A stretch of 50,439 nt of DNA from Pseudomonas sp. S31. GTDB lineage: Bacteria > Pseudomonadota > Gammaproteobacteria > Pseudomonadales > Pseudomonadaceae. The notes below the pieces were generated by a model. It was given only the letters and a program-made list of their open reading frames with translations, did no database searches and was not told where the DNA came from. Numbering within the stretch: position 1 is the first letter of the stretch; each line of letters starts with the position of its first letter. The position numbers and the translations under genes are program-made. The stretch is from positions 1 through 50,439 of the forward strand of contig NZ_JACVVE010000041.1 of assembly GCF_016648105.1 (NCBI RefSeq), written 5' to 3'. Below are positions 32,998-41,404 of the stretch, piece after piece.

Positions 32998-33020
32998 AAT
33001 AGTTAATTGACATAACTATT
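32998..33020. promoter_or_regulatory. FerR operator and ech -35 box
   Basis: AATAGTTA (32998-33005) and TAACTATT (33013-33020) are exact inverted repeats separated by 7 nt. The separator contains TTGACA (33007-33012), a perfect -35 box; TAGCTT at 33030-33035, 17 nt on, may be the -10 box. A MarR dimer bound here would block RNA polymerase directly. The arm size and spacing are normal for MarR operators. Confidence 0.75.
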
Positions 33021-33070
33021 TTGCTCGATTAGCTTGAGCCCATCACCTCGAACAACAAGAGTGCAGAACC

Positions 33071-33901
33071 ATGAGCAAATACGAAGGCCGCTGGACCACC
33101 GTCAAGGTCGAACTGGAGTCGGGCATCGCCTGGGTCACCCTCAACCGCCCGGAAAAGCGCAACGCCATGAGCCCGACCCTGAACCGGGAAATGGTCGACG
33201 TGCTGGAAACCCTGGAACAGGACGCTGACGCCGGCGTGCTGGTGCTGACCGGTGCTGGCGAGTCCTGGACTGCCGGCATGGACCTCAAGGAGTACTTCCG
33301 CGAGGTGGACGCCGGCCCGGAAATCCTCCAGGAAAAAATCCGCCGCGAAGCCTCGCAATGGCAATGGAAGCTGCTGCGTCTGTACGCCAAGCCGACCATC
33401 GCCATGGTCAACGGCTGGTGCTTCGGCGGTGGCTTCAGCCCACTGGTGGCATGCGACTTGGCCATCTGCGCCAACGAGGCCACCTTTGGCCTGTCGGAAA
33501 TCAACTGGGGCATCCCACCGGGCAACCTGGTGAGCAAGGCCATGGCCGATACCGTTGGCCATCGACAGTCGCTGTACTACATCATGACCGGCAAGACCTT
33601 CGATGGCCGCAAGGCCGCCGAAATGGGCCTGGTGAACGATAGCGTGCCGTTGGCCGAACTGCGTGAAACCACCCGCGCGCTGGCGCTGAACCTGCTGGAA
33701 AAGAACCCGGTGGTGCTGCGCGCCGCGAAAAACGGCTTCAAGCGTTGCCGCGAGCTGACCTGGGAGCAGAACGAGGACTACCTCTACGCCAAGCTCGACC
33801 AATCGCGTCTGCTGGACACCACCGGCGGCCGTGAGCAGGGCATGAAGCAGTTCCTCGACGACAAGAGCATCAAGCCCGGTCTGCAAGCCTACAAACGCTG
33901 A
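33071..33901 (+). CDS. ech: Feruloyl-CoA hydratase/lyase (hydroxycinnamoyl-CoA hydratase-lyase)
   Basis: A 276-residue crotonase-fold enzyme that hydrates feruloyl-CoA and splits it to vanillin and acetyl-CoA; it also acts on p-coumaroyl- and caffeoyl-CoA. The residues shown to matter in the P. fluorescens enzyme are at the same numbers here: Ser123 (CFGGGFSPLVA), Glu143 (FGLSEINWGIPPG) and Tyr239 (EDYLYAKLD). The oxyanion-hole segment SWTAGMDLKEYF is intact. It is the first gene of the ferulate operon, directly behind the FerR operator, followed by vdh and fcs. Confidence 0.97.
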   Translation: MSKYEGRWTTVKVELESGIAWVTLNRPEKRNAMSPTLNREMVDVLETLEQDADAGVLVLTGAGESWTAGMDLKEYFREVDAGPEILQEKIRREASQWQWKLLRLYAKPTIAMVNGWCFGGGFSPLVACDLAICANEATFGLSEINWGIPPGNLVSKAMADTVGHRQSLYYIMTGKTFDGRKAAEMGLVNDSVPLAELRETTRALALNLLEKNPVVLRAAKNGFKRCRELTWEQNEDYLYAKLDQSRLLDTTGGREQGMKQFLDDKSIKPGLQAYKR

Positions 33902-33976
33902 ATCCAGCGGTGGGCGCTGGCGACATCGGCCAGCGCCCGCAGGTATTTCTCTATAACGACAACAAGAGGAATGAGC

Positions 33977-35425
33977 ATGTTGCAGGTGCCTTTGCTGATT
34001 GGCGGACAGTCGCTTCCTGCCAGCGATGGACGAACCTTCGAACGCCGCAACCCGGTCACCGACGAGGTGGTTTCGCAAGTGGCCGCTGCCACCCTGGCCG
34101 ATGCCGATGCGGCAGTGGCCGCGGCGCAGGCGGCATTCCCGGCCTGGGCGGCGCTGGCGCCCGGTGAGCGGCGCAGCCGTCTGCTCGCCGGCGCCGACTT
34201 GTTGCAGGCACGGGCCGGCGAGTTCATCGCCGCTGCCGGCGAAACCGGGGCCATGGCCAACTGGTACGGCTTCAACGTCAAGCTGGCTGCCAACATGCTG
34301 CGTGAAGCTGCAGCCATGACCACGCAGATCACCGGCGAGGTGATTCCCTCCGACGTACCCGGCAGCTTCGCCATGGCCCTGCGCGCGCCTTGTGGCGTGG
34401 TGCTCGGCATCGCGCCCTGGAACGCCCCGGTGATCCTCGCCACCCGTGCCATCGCCATGCCGCTGGCCTGCGGCAACACCGTGGTGCTCAAGGCCTCGGA
34501 GCTGAGCCCGGCGGTGCACCGGTTGATTGGCCAGGTGCTGCACGACGCAGGCATTGGCGACGGCGTGGTCAACGTCATCAGCAATGCCCCGGAAGATGCC
34601 CCGGCCATCGTCGAGCGCCTGATCGCCAACCCTGCGGTACGCCGCGTCAACTTCACAGGCTCCACCCACGTCGGGCGTATCGTCGGCGAGCTGGCTGCCC
34701 GCCACCTCAAGCCGGCCCTGCTCGAACTGGGCGGCAAGGCGCCGTTGCTGGTGCTCGACGATGCCGACCTGGACGCCACGGTCGAGGCCGCGGCCTTCGG
34801 CGCCTACTTCAACCAGGGCCAGATCTGCATGTCTACCGAACGCCTGGTGGTGGACAGCCGTATCGCCGACGCCTTCGTCGACAAGCTGGCGGTGAAGGTC
34901 GCCGGGCTGCGTGCCGGCGACCCGCAGGCCAGCACTTCGGTGCTCGGTTCGCTGGTCAGCGCCGGGGCCGGCGAGCGCATCAAGGCGCTGATCGACGACG
35001 CCGTGGCCAAGGGCGCGCGCCTGGTGTGCGGCGGCCAACTGGACGGCAGCATCCTGCAACCGACCTTGCTCGACAACGTCGATGCCAGCATGCGGCTGTA
35101 CCGCGAGGAGTCGTTCGGGCCGGTGGCGGTGGTGCTGCGCGCAGAAGGTGACGAGGCGCTGCTGGCGCTGGCCAACGACTCGGAGTTCGGCCTGTCCTCG
35201 GCCATCTTCAGCCGTGACACCAGCCGCGCCCTGGCCCTGGCGCAACGGGTCGAGTCGGGCATCTGCCATATCAACGGCCCGACCGTGCACGACGAGGCGC
35301 AGATGCCCTTCGGCGGGGTCAAGTCCAGCGGCTACGGCAGCTTCGGCAGCCGCACCGCCATCGACCAGTTCACCCAACTGCGCTGGGTCACCCTGCAGCA
35401 AGGCCCTCGGCACTACCCGATCTAG
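33977..35425 (+). CDS. vdh: Vanillin dehydrogenase
   Basis: A 482-residue NAD(P)-dependent aldehyde dehydrogenase that oxidises vanillin to vanillate. Key residues are Glu250 in LLELGGKAPLLV, Cys284 in NQGQICMSTER, and the FTGSTHVGRIVGEL glycine motif. MLQVPLLIGGQSLPASDGRT matches the start of P. putida Vdh. ATG at 33977 is preferred to the ATG at 33971, because AAGAGGA ends directly at 33970, leaving no spacer for the earlier start. It lies between ech and fcs, the standard order in P. putida. Confidence 0.96.
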   Translation: MLQVPLLIGGQSLPASDGRTFERRNPVTDEVVSQVAAATLADADAAVAAAQAAFPAWAALAPGERRSRLLAGADLLQARAGEFIAAAGETGAMANWYGFNVKLAANMLREAAAMTTQITGEVIPSDVPGSFAMALRAPCGVVLGIAPWNAPVILATRAIAMPLACGNTVVLKASELSPAVHRLIGQVLHDAGIGDGVVNVISNAPEDAPAIVERLIANPAVRRVNFTGSTHVGRIVGELAARHLKPALLELGGKAPLLVLDDADLDATVEAAAFGAYFNQGQICMSTERLVVDSRIADAFVDKLAVKVAGLRAGDPQASTSVLGSLVSAGAGERIKALIDDAVAKGARLVCGGQLDGSILQPTLLDNVDASMRLYREESFGPVAVVLRAEGDEALLALANDSEFGLSSAIFSRDTSRALALAQRVESGICHINGPTVHDEAQMPFGGVKSSGYGSFGSRTAIDQFTQLRWVTLQQGPRHYPI

Positions 35426-35504
35426 TCCAGCAACGCGCAACAACACCGCCGCCTGCACCGCCAGGCGGCGGCAGGATGTACAACAAGAACAAGGAGCAAC
35501 CTGC

Positions 35505-37388
35505 GTGAATACCGAAGCCCGTTCACGGTCTACCGACCCTGGCCAACGTCCGCGCTACCGCCAGGTGGCCATCGGGCATCCCCAGGTACAGGTCAGCCAG
35601 GTCGACGGCGTGCTGCGCATGCAGCCCGTCGAACCTCTGGCGCCGCTGCCGGGGCGTCTGCTCGAGCGCCTGCTGCACTGGGCCGCCGTGCGCCCCGACA
35701 CTACCTTCATCGCGGCGCGCCAGGCAGAGGGTGCCTGGCGCGCGATCAGCTACGCGCAGATGCTCGCCGACGTGCGCACCATCGCCGCCAACCTGCTGGG
35801 TTTCGGCCTCAGCGCCGAACGCCCGCTGGCGTTGTTTTCCGGTAACGACATCGAGCACCTGCAGATCGCCCTCGGCGCCATGTACGCGGGCATTCCGTAT
35901 TGCCCGGTGTCGCCGGCCTACGCGCTGCTGTCGCAGGACTTCGCCAAGCTGCGGCATGTCTGCGAGGTGCTCACCCCTGGGCTGGTGTTCGGCAGCGACA
36001 GCCAGCCGTTCCAGCGCGCTTTCGATGCGGTGCTGGACGACTCGGTCGCGGTGATCAGCGTGCGCGGCCAGGCTGCCGGCCGTCGTCACCTGGCTTTCGA
36101 CAGCCTGCTGCAACCTTGCGACCTGGCAGCGGCCGATGCGGCATTCGCCGCCACCGGGCCGGACACCATCGCCAAGTTTCTCTTCACCTCGGGCTCGACC
36201 AAGCTGCCCAAGGCGGTTATCACCACCCAGCGCATGCTCTGCGCCAACCAGCAGATGCTCCTGCAGACCTTCCCGGTGTTCGCCGAGGAGCCGCCGGTGC
36301 TGGTGGACTGGCTGCCGTGGAACCACACCTTCGGCGGCAGCCACAACCTCGGCATCGTGCTGTACAACGGCGGCAGTTTCTACCTCGATGCGGGTAAGCC
36401 GACGCCCCAGGGCTTTGCTGAAACCTTGCGCAACCTGCGCGAGATTTCCCCCACGGCCTACCTCACCGTGCCCAAGGGCTGGGAAGAGCTGGTCAAGGCG
36501 CTGGAGCAGGATGCCGCGTTGCGCGAGGTGTTCTTCGCCCGCATCAAGCTGTTCTTCTTCGCCGCCGCGGGCCTGTCGCAGAGCGTCTGGGACCGCCTCG
36601 ACCGCATCGCCGAGCAGCATTGTGGCGAGCGTATCCGCATGATGGCCGGGCTGGGCATGACCGAGGCTTCGCCGTCGTGCACCTTCACCACTGGGCCGCT
36701 GTCGATGGCCGGCTATGTCGGCCTGCCGGCGCCGGGCTGCGAGGTGAAGCTGGTGCCCCAGGCCGGCAAGCTCGAGGCGCGGTTCCGCGGGCCGCACATC
36801 ATGCCGGGTTACTGGCGCTCGCAGCAGCAGACCGCCGAAGCCTTCGACGAGGAGGGCTTCTACTGCTCGGGCGACGCCTTGAAGCTGGCCGATGCCGAAC
36901 AGCCTGAACAAGGCCTGATGTTCGATGGCCGCATCGCCGAGGATTTCAAGCTGTCTTCCGGGGTGTTCGTCAGTGTCGGCCCGCTGCGCAACCGCGCGGT
37001 GCTCGAAGGCTCGCCCTATGTGCAGGACATCGTGGTGACTGCGCCGGACCGGGAATGCCTCGGCCTGCTGGTGTTCCCGCGCCTGCCCGAGTGCCGCCAA
37101 CTGGCGGGTCTGGCCGAGGAGGCCAGCGATGCCGAGGTACTGGCCAGCGAGGCCGTGCGCCACTGGTTCGCCGGCTGGCTGGAGCGCCTGAACCGTGATG
37201 CCCAGGGTAATGCCAGCCGCATCGAATGGTTGTCGTTGCTCGCCGAGCCGCCGTCGATCGATGCCGGCGAGATCACCGACAAAGGTTCGATCAACCAGCG
37301 TGCGGTGTTGCAGCGACGTGCCGCGCAGGTCGAGGCGCTGTACCGCGGCGAAGACCCGGGCGCGCTGCATGCCCAGGTACAGTCATGA
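35505..37388 (+). CDS. fcs: Feruloyl-CoA synthetase
   Basis: A 627-residue acyl-CoA ligase of the adenylate-forming family. The ATP/phosphate loop is FLFTSGSTKLPKAVITTQ, followed by VDWLPWNHTFGGSHNLGIVL. MMAGLGMTEASPSCTFTTGP supplies the substrate-binding motif. FYCSGDALKLADAEQPEQGL and DGRIAEDFKLSSGVFVSVGP form the hinge region. It activates ferulate (and p-coumarate, caffeate) with ATP and CoA, giving the substrate for Ech. The frame is open far upstream, but the GTG at 35505 has AAGGAG 8 nt before it and gives the length known for P. putida Fcs. The thiolase gene overlaps its stop by 4 nt. Confidence 0.95.
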   Translation: MNTEARSRSTDPGQRPRYRQVAIGHPQVQVSQVDGVLRMQPVEPLAPLPGRLLERLLHWAAVRPDTTFIAARQAEGAWRAISYAQMLADVRTIAANLLGFGLSAERPLALFSGNDIEHLQIALGAMYAGIPYCPVSPAYALLSQDFAKLRHVCEVLTPGLVFGSDSQPFQRAFDAVLDDSVAVISVRGQAAGRRHLAFDSLLQPCDLAAADAAFAATGPDTIAKFLFTSGSTKLPKAVITTQRMLCANQQMLLQTFPVFAEEPPVLVDWLPWNHTFGGSHNLGIVLYNGGSFYLDAGKPTPQGFAETLRNLREISPTAYLTVPKGWEELVKALEQDAALREVFFARIKLFFFAAAGLSQSVWDRLDRIAEQHCGERIRMMAGLGMTEASPSCTFTTGPLSMAGYVGLPAPGCEVKLVPQAGKLEARFRGPHIMPGYWRSQQQTAEAFDEEGFYCSGDALKLADAEQPEQGLMFDGRIAEDFKLSSGVFVSVGPLRNRAVLEGSPYVQDIVVTAPDRECLGLLVFPRLPECRQLAGLAEEASDAEVLASEAVRHWFAGWLERLNRDAQGNASRIEWLSLLAEPPSIDAGEITDKGSINQRAVLQRRAAQVEALYRGEDPGALHAQVQS

Positions 37389-38641
37389 TAGGTTCGGCCA
37401 TGAGCCGCCACGGGTTGTGCACGGCGTTCGAGGACGCCGCCATCGTCGAGATGGCGCGCACGCCCTGGGTCGACCTGGGGGGTGCACTGGCTGGGGTATC
37501 CCCCATCGACCTGGGCATCCAGGCCGGGCGCGCGGTGCTGGCGCGGTCGGGTATCGCCCCGCAGACGGTGGACAGTGTGCTTGCCGGCAGCATGGCCCAG
37601 GCCAGCTTCGATGCCTACATGCTGCCACGCCATATCGGCCTGTACTGCGGCGTGCCGCAGGCGGTGCCAGCGCTGGCGGTGCAGCGTATCTGCGGCACCG
37701 GCCTGGAGCTGTTGCGCCAGGCCGGCGAGCAGCTGCGTAGTGGCGCGCGGCAGGTGCTGTGCGTGGGCGCTGAGTCGATGTCACGCAACCCGATCGCGGC
37801 CTATGAACACCGGGGAGGCTTTCGTCTTGGCGCGCCGGTCGGTTTCAAGGACTTTCTCTGGGAGGCCTTGTACGACCCGGCGGCTGGAGTGGACATGATC
37901 GGCACCGCCGAGAACCTGGCCCGCGAATACGGCCTGGATCGCGAGACGGTGGATGCCTGGGCCCTTCGCAGCCATCAGCGCGCCCTGCAGGCCCAGCAAC
38001 AAGGCTGGTTCGACGAGGAGATCGTCAGCGTCATCCCCCAGGTATTCGAGGCCGACGGCTGCTTGCCGCGCGGCATCGCCCTGCCGCGTGGCGTGGCTGA
38101 GGTCAGCCAGGACAGCCACCCCCGACCGAGCGATGCGGCCGCGCTGGCGCGCTTGCGCGCGGTACACAGCGGTGGCGTGCAAACCGCCGGCAACAGCTGC
38201 GCGGTGGTCGATGGCGCGGCGGCGGCCTTGGTCACGCGCTTCTCCGATTGCGCTCAGTTACCGCTAGCGCGCTTGTTGGTGGCCACGGCCGTTGGCGTGC
38301 CGCCCAGAACCATGGGTATCGGGCCTGCGCCGGCCATCGCCCTGCTGCTCGAACGCAGTGGCCTGCGCCTGGAGCAGATCGACCGCTTCGAGATCAACGA
38401 GGCGCAAGCGGCCCAGGTGCTGGCGGTGGCCCAGGCGCTGCAGCTCGATGTCGACAAGCTCAACGTGCATGGCGGCGCCATCGCCCTCGGCCACCCGCTG
38501 GCCGCCACCGGCCTGCGCCTGGTGCACACCCTGGCGCGGCAGCTGCGCCAGGGCAACCTGCGCTATGGCATCGCTGCGGCCTGCATCGGCGGCGGCCAAG
38601 GCATGGCGCTGCTGATCGAAAACCCCCATTTCGTTGCCTGA
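37385..38641 (+). CDS. Beta-ketothiolase of the ferulate cluster
   Basis: A 418-residue acetyl-CoA acetyltransferase-like thiolase. The active-site Cys is at about 103 (VQRICGTGLELLRQ), the His at about 370 in GGAIALGHPLAATGLRL, and the second Cys at about 400 in AACIGGGQGMALLIE. It starts within the fcs stop codon (ATGA); a second ATG at 37400 would also fit. In P. putida and Pseudomonas sp. HR199 this gene and the following acyl-CoA dehydrogenase belong to the ferulate cluster and would allow a beta-oxidation-type side-chain cleavage, although the Ech route is the main one. Confidence 0.92.
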   Translation: MIGSAMSRHGLCTAFEDAAIVEMARTPWVDLGGALAGVSPIDLGIQAGRAVLARSGIAPQTVDSVLAGSMAQASFDAYMLPRHIGLYCGVPQAVPALAVQRICGTGLELLRQAGEQLRSGARQVLCVGAESMSRNPIAAYEHRGGFRLGAPVGFKDFLWEALYDPAAGVDMIGTAENLAREYGLDRETVDAWALRSHQRALQAQQQGWFDEEIVSVIPQVFEADGCLPRGIALPRGVAEVSQDSHPRPSDAAALARLRAVHSGGVQTAGNSCAVVDGAAAALVTRFSDCAQLPLARLLVATAVGVPPRTMGIGPAPAIALLLERSGLRLEQIDRFEINEAQAAQVLAVAQALQLDVDKLNVHGGAIALGHPLAATGLRLVHTLARQLRQGNLRYGIAAACIGGGQGMALLIENPHFVA

Positions 38642-38655
38642 ACTCGAGGTATTCC

Positions 38656-40398
38656 ATGGCCTGGAAGGCTCCCCTGTGCGACATGCAATTCGTCCTGCAA
38701 CACTGGCTGCAGGCCGACCAGACCTGGGCACAGCTACCGGCGTATGCCGACATCGACCTGGACCTGGCATCCCAGGTGCTGGAACAGGCGGCCCGCTTCG
38801 GTGAGCAGGTGCTGGCGCCGTTGAACACATCGGGCGATCGCCAGGGCTGCCGGCTGGAGGCGGGCGAGGTGCGCACCCCGGACGGTTTTCCGGCGGCCTA
38901 CCGCGCCTATGTCGAAGGCGGCTGGCCGGCGCTGGCATGCGACCCCGCTCTTGGCGGCCAGGGGCTTCCCCTGGTGCTGGATGCGGCGTTGCAGGAGATG
39001 CTGTTCGGCAGCAACCACGGCTGGGCGATGTACACCGGCATCGCTCATGGTGCCTACCTGTGCTTGAAAACCCATGCATCCGCCGAACTGCAGGCGCGTT
39101 ACCTGCCGGGTATCGTCAGTGGCGCGGCCTTGCCCACCATGTGCTTGACCGAACCCCAGGCCGGCAGCGACCTCAGCCTCCTGCGCAGCCGCGCCGAGCC
39201 TCTGGGCGACGGCAGCTACGCGGTCAGCGGCAACAAGCTGTTCATCTCAGGGGGTGAGCACGACCTGACTCACGACATCCTCCACCTGGTGCTGGCCCGC
39301 TTGCCGGACGCGCCACCCGGCAGCCGCGGGCTGTCACTGCTGCTGGTGCCGAAGTGGCGCGAGGATGGCCAGCGCAATGCCGTGCACTGCGATGGCCTGG
39401 AACACAAGCTGGGCATCCGCGGCAGCGCCACTTGCGCGCTGCGCTTCGACGGTGCCCGCGGTTGGTTGGTCGGCCAGGCCCACGGCGGCCTGGCGGCGAT
39501 GTTCGTGATGATGAACTCGGCCCGCCTGCATGTTGGCCTGCAAGGGTTGGGGCATGCCGAGGTGGCCTGGCAGCAGGCCCGCGACTATGCCTTGGAACGG
39601 CGGCAGATGGCTGCGCCGGGGCGGGCCAAGGGCGTGGATGGTGCCGACCTGATCCACCGGCACCCGGCCATGCGCCGCACCCTCCTGGAGCTGCGGGTGC
39701 GCACCGAGGGCATGCGTGCGCTGGGTTACTGGGCGGCGCAGTGGCTGGATGTCGCCGCAGCGGCCGCCGACCCTGGGCAGCGGGCCAAGGCCGCGACGCT
39801 GGCGGCGCTGTTGACGCCGATCATCAAGGCGGCCTTCACCGAGCAGGGCTTCAGCTTGGCCAGCAAGGCCCTGCAGGTGTTCGGCGGCTATGGCTACAGC
39901 CAGGAATTCGCCATCGAGCAGACCCTGCGCGACAGCCGCATCGCGATGATCTACGAAGGCACCAACGAGATCCAGGCCAACGATTTGCTGTTGCGCAAGG
40001 TGCTCGGCGATGGCGGTGAAGGCTTCGCCCTGTTGCTGGGCGAGTTGCGCACCGAGGCTGGGGCGTCGGCTGGCAAGGCCGCCAGCGAGCTGGGCAGGGT
40101 CTGTGACAGCTTGGCGACGGTGCTGGCCAAGGTATTGCTGATGGCCGCAGACGACCCCGAGTATCCGTATCGCGCCGCTGGCGACTTCCTGGCGCTGTGT
40201 GCCACGGCCTTGCAGACCTACGCCTGGGCCCGCTGCGCCCGCTGCATCGAGGCGCTGCCGGTGGAGTCGCTGTTACGCCGGGAGAAGCAGGAAAGCGTCG
40301 GGTTCTTCTTCAATTACCTGCTACCCGACCTCGATCGGCAGGTGGCGGCCATCGATGCGGCCGCCGCCCCTTTGCCCTTCATTGCCGAATCGTTCTGA
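38656..40398 (+). CDS. Acyl-CoA dehydrogenase of the ferulate cluster
   Basis: A 580-residue acyl-CoA dehydrogenase of the long form. FAD-binding and substrate motifs are present: CLTEPQAGSDLSLLRSRAEP, GNKLFISGGEHDL, and the helical catalytic region FGGYGYSQEFAIEQTLRDSR, IAMIYEGTNEIQANDLL. The Glu of IYEGTNEIQ is the usual catalytic base position. It should desaturate an aryl- or alkyl-acyl-CoA, perhaps a reduced hydroxycinnamoyl-CoA such as dihydroferuloyl-CoA. It starts 14 nt after the thiolase with GAGG upstream. Its last 20 bp overlap the convergent FGE-type gene. Confidence 0.92.
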   Translation: MAWKAPLCDMQFVLQHWLQADQTWAQLPAYADIDLDLASQVLEQAARFGEQVLAPLNTSGDRQGCRLEAGEVRTPDGFPAAYRAYVEGGWPALACDPALGGQGLPLVLDAALQEMLFGSNHGWAMYTGIAHGAYLCLKTHASAELQARYLPGIVSGAALPTMCLTEPQAGSDLSLLRSRAEPLGDGSYAVSGNKLFISGGEHDLTHDILHLVLARLPDAPPGSRGLSLLLVPKWREDGQRNAVHCDGLEHKLGIRGSATCALRFDGARGWLVGQAHGGLAAMFVMMNSARLHVGLQGLGHAEVAWQQARDYALERRQMAAPGRAKGVDGADLIHRHPAMRRTLLELRVRTEGMRALGYWAAQWLDVAAAAADPGQRAKAATLAALLTPIIKAAFTEQGFSLASKALQVFGGYGYSQEFAIEQTLRDSRIAMIYEGTNEIQANDLLLRKVLGDGGEGFALLLGELRTEAGASAGKAASELGRVCDSLATVLAKVLLMAADDPEYPYRAAGDFLALCATALQTYAWARCARCIEALPVESLLRREKQESVGFFFNYLLPDLDRQVAAIDAAAAPLPFIAESF

Positions 40399-41404
40399 AG
40401 CCCACGTGCGAGGTTGCCATGAACACGGGTTGCGGTTGGCGTGCCGAAGGCCGATAGCGCATGCAGCGGTCTGCCGAGCACAGGTGCGAGCCACCCTTGA
40501 TCACCACCACCGGCACGCCCGGTTCGGCGGGATCGAAACTGTCATCCAGGGTCGGGCCCGGCGGGTCGAGCGCCGCATCGCGCTGGGCGTCGTGGCCCGG
40601 CCGGTAACCGCTGCGGGTCAATTCCCAGACATTGCCGCCGGCATCGAACAGGCCGAAGCCATTGGCCGGGAAGCAGCCCACCGGCGAAGTCCCGGTAAAA
40701 CCATCTTTCGCCGCGTTATGGTAGGGGAACTGGCCTTGCCAGGTATTGGCCATGAGCTTGCCCTTGGGCTGCTCGCTGGCGCCCCAGCTGAAGTCGGCGT
40801 CGACCAAGCCCCCCCGCATGGCGTATTCCAACTGCGCCTCGCTGGGCAGTTCGCGGCCTGCCCAACGGGCGTAGGCCTGAGCATCTTCCAAGGCGATCTG
40901 CACCACCGGGTGGTTGTCCAGCCCGTCCAGGCTGCTGGCCGGTCCCTGTGGGTGCTGCCAGCTGGCGCCGGGCACGAACTGCCAGCCGGGGCGGAGCACC
41001 TCCGGCCCCTGCTGGAACACCATCGCCCCCGGTACCCGTAGGTGGTCGGGCAGGGTAGGGTCGTCCTCGAGGCTGATGCCGCGCTCGGCATGGGTGACAT
41101 ACCCGGTGGCTTTCACGAAACGCGCGAACTGGGCGTTGGTGACCGGGTGCACGTCGATCCAGAAGCCCGACACCCTGGCGGGATGGGGCGGGCCTTCCTC
41201 GTCGTAGAAACGGCTTGAGCCGAAGCTGAACTCGCCCCCCGGCACCTGCACCATGCCGTCACGCCAGGGGCCCTGGCGCTGCGCGGGCAGGCCGCTGTAG
41301 CTTGCGCACAGCAGCACCGGCGCCGGGGCTTGCGGCCACGCGGCGTAGGCGACGGCGAGTAGGCCGGCAGCGAGTGCTGCGCAGCCGGCCACTCGGGCGA
41401 TCAT
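40379..41404 (-). CDS. Formylglycine-generating enzyme-type sulfatase-modifying factor, with N-terminal signal or anchor
   Basis: A 341-residue FGE/SUMF1-family protein. GGEFSFGSSRFYDEEGPPHP, VSGFWIDVHPVTNAQFARFV and RLPSEAQLEYAMRGG-type segments (here ELPSEAQLEYAMRGG) mark the fold. The two active-site cysteines of aerobic FGE are both present with the normal spacing: Cys309 and Cys314 in GGSHLCSADRCMRYRPSAR. It converts the sulfatase CxPxR cysteine to formylglycine. It overlaps the sulfatase stop (ATGA), so the pair is co-translated. The N-terminus (VAGCAALAAGLLAVAYAAWP) is a signal peptide or anchor, unlike the usual cytoplasmic bacterial FGE, so modification may happen in the periplasm. 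Confidence 0.92.
   Translation of the reverse strand: MIARVAGCAALAAGLLAVAYAAWPQAPAPVLLCASYSGLPAQRQGPWRDGMVQVPGGEFSFGSSRFYDEEGPPHPARVSGFWIDVHPVTNAQFARFVKATGYVTHAERGISLEDDPTLPDHLRVPGAMVFQQGPEVLRPGWQFVPGASWQHPQGPASSLDGLDNHPVVQIALEDAQAYARWAGRELPSEAQLEYAMRGGLVDADFSWGASEQPKGKLMANTWQGQFPYHNAAKDGFTGTSPVGCFPANGFGLFDAGGNVWELTRSGYRPGHDAQRDAALDPPGPTLDDSFDPAEPGVPVVVIKGGSHLCSADRCMRYRPSARQPQPVFMATSHVGFRTIRQ

Noticed and set aside
33029..35458. Long minus-strand open frame of about 800 codons
   Set aside because: It is antisense to ech and vdh, whose catalytic residues are all intact, and its product is a Gly/His/Gln/Arg-rich sequence with no domain. It is a high-GC shadow.
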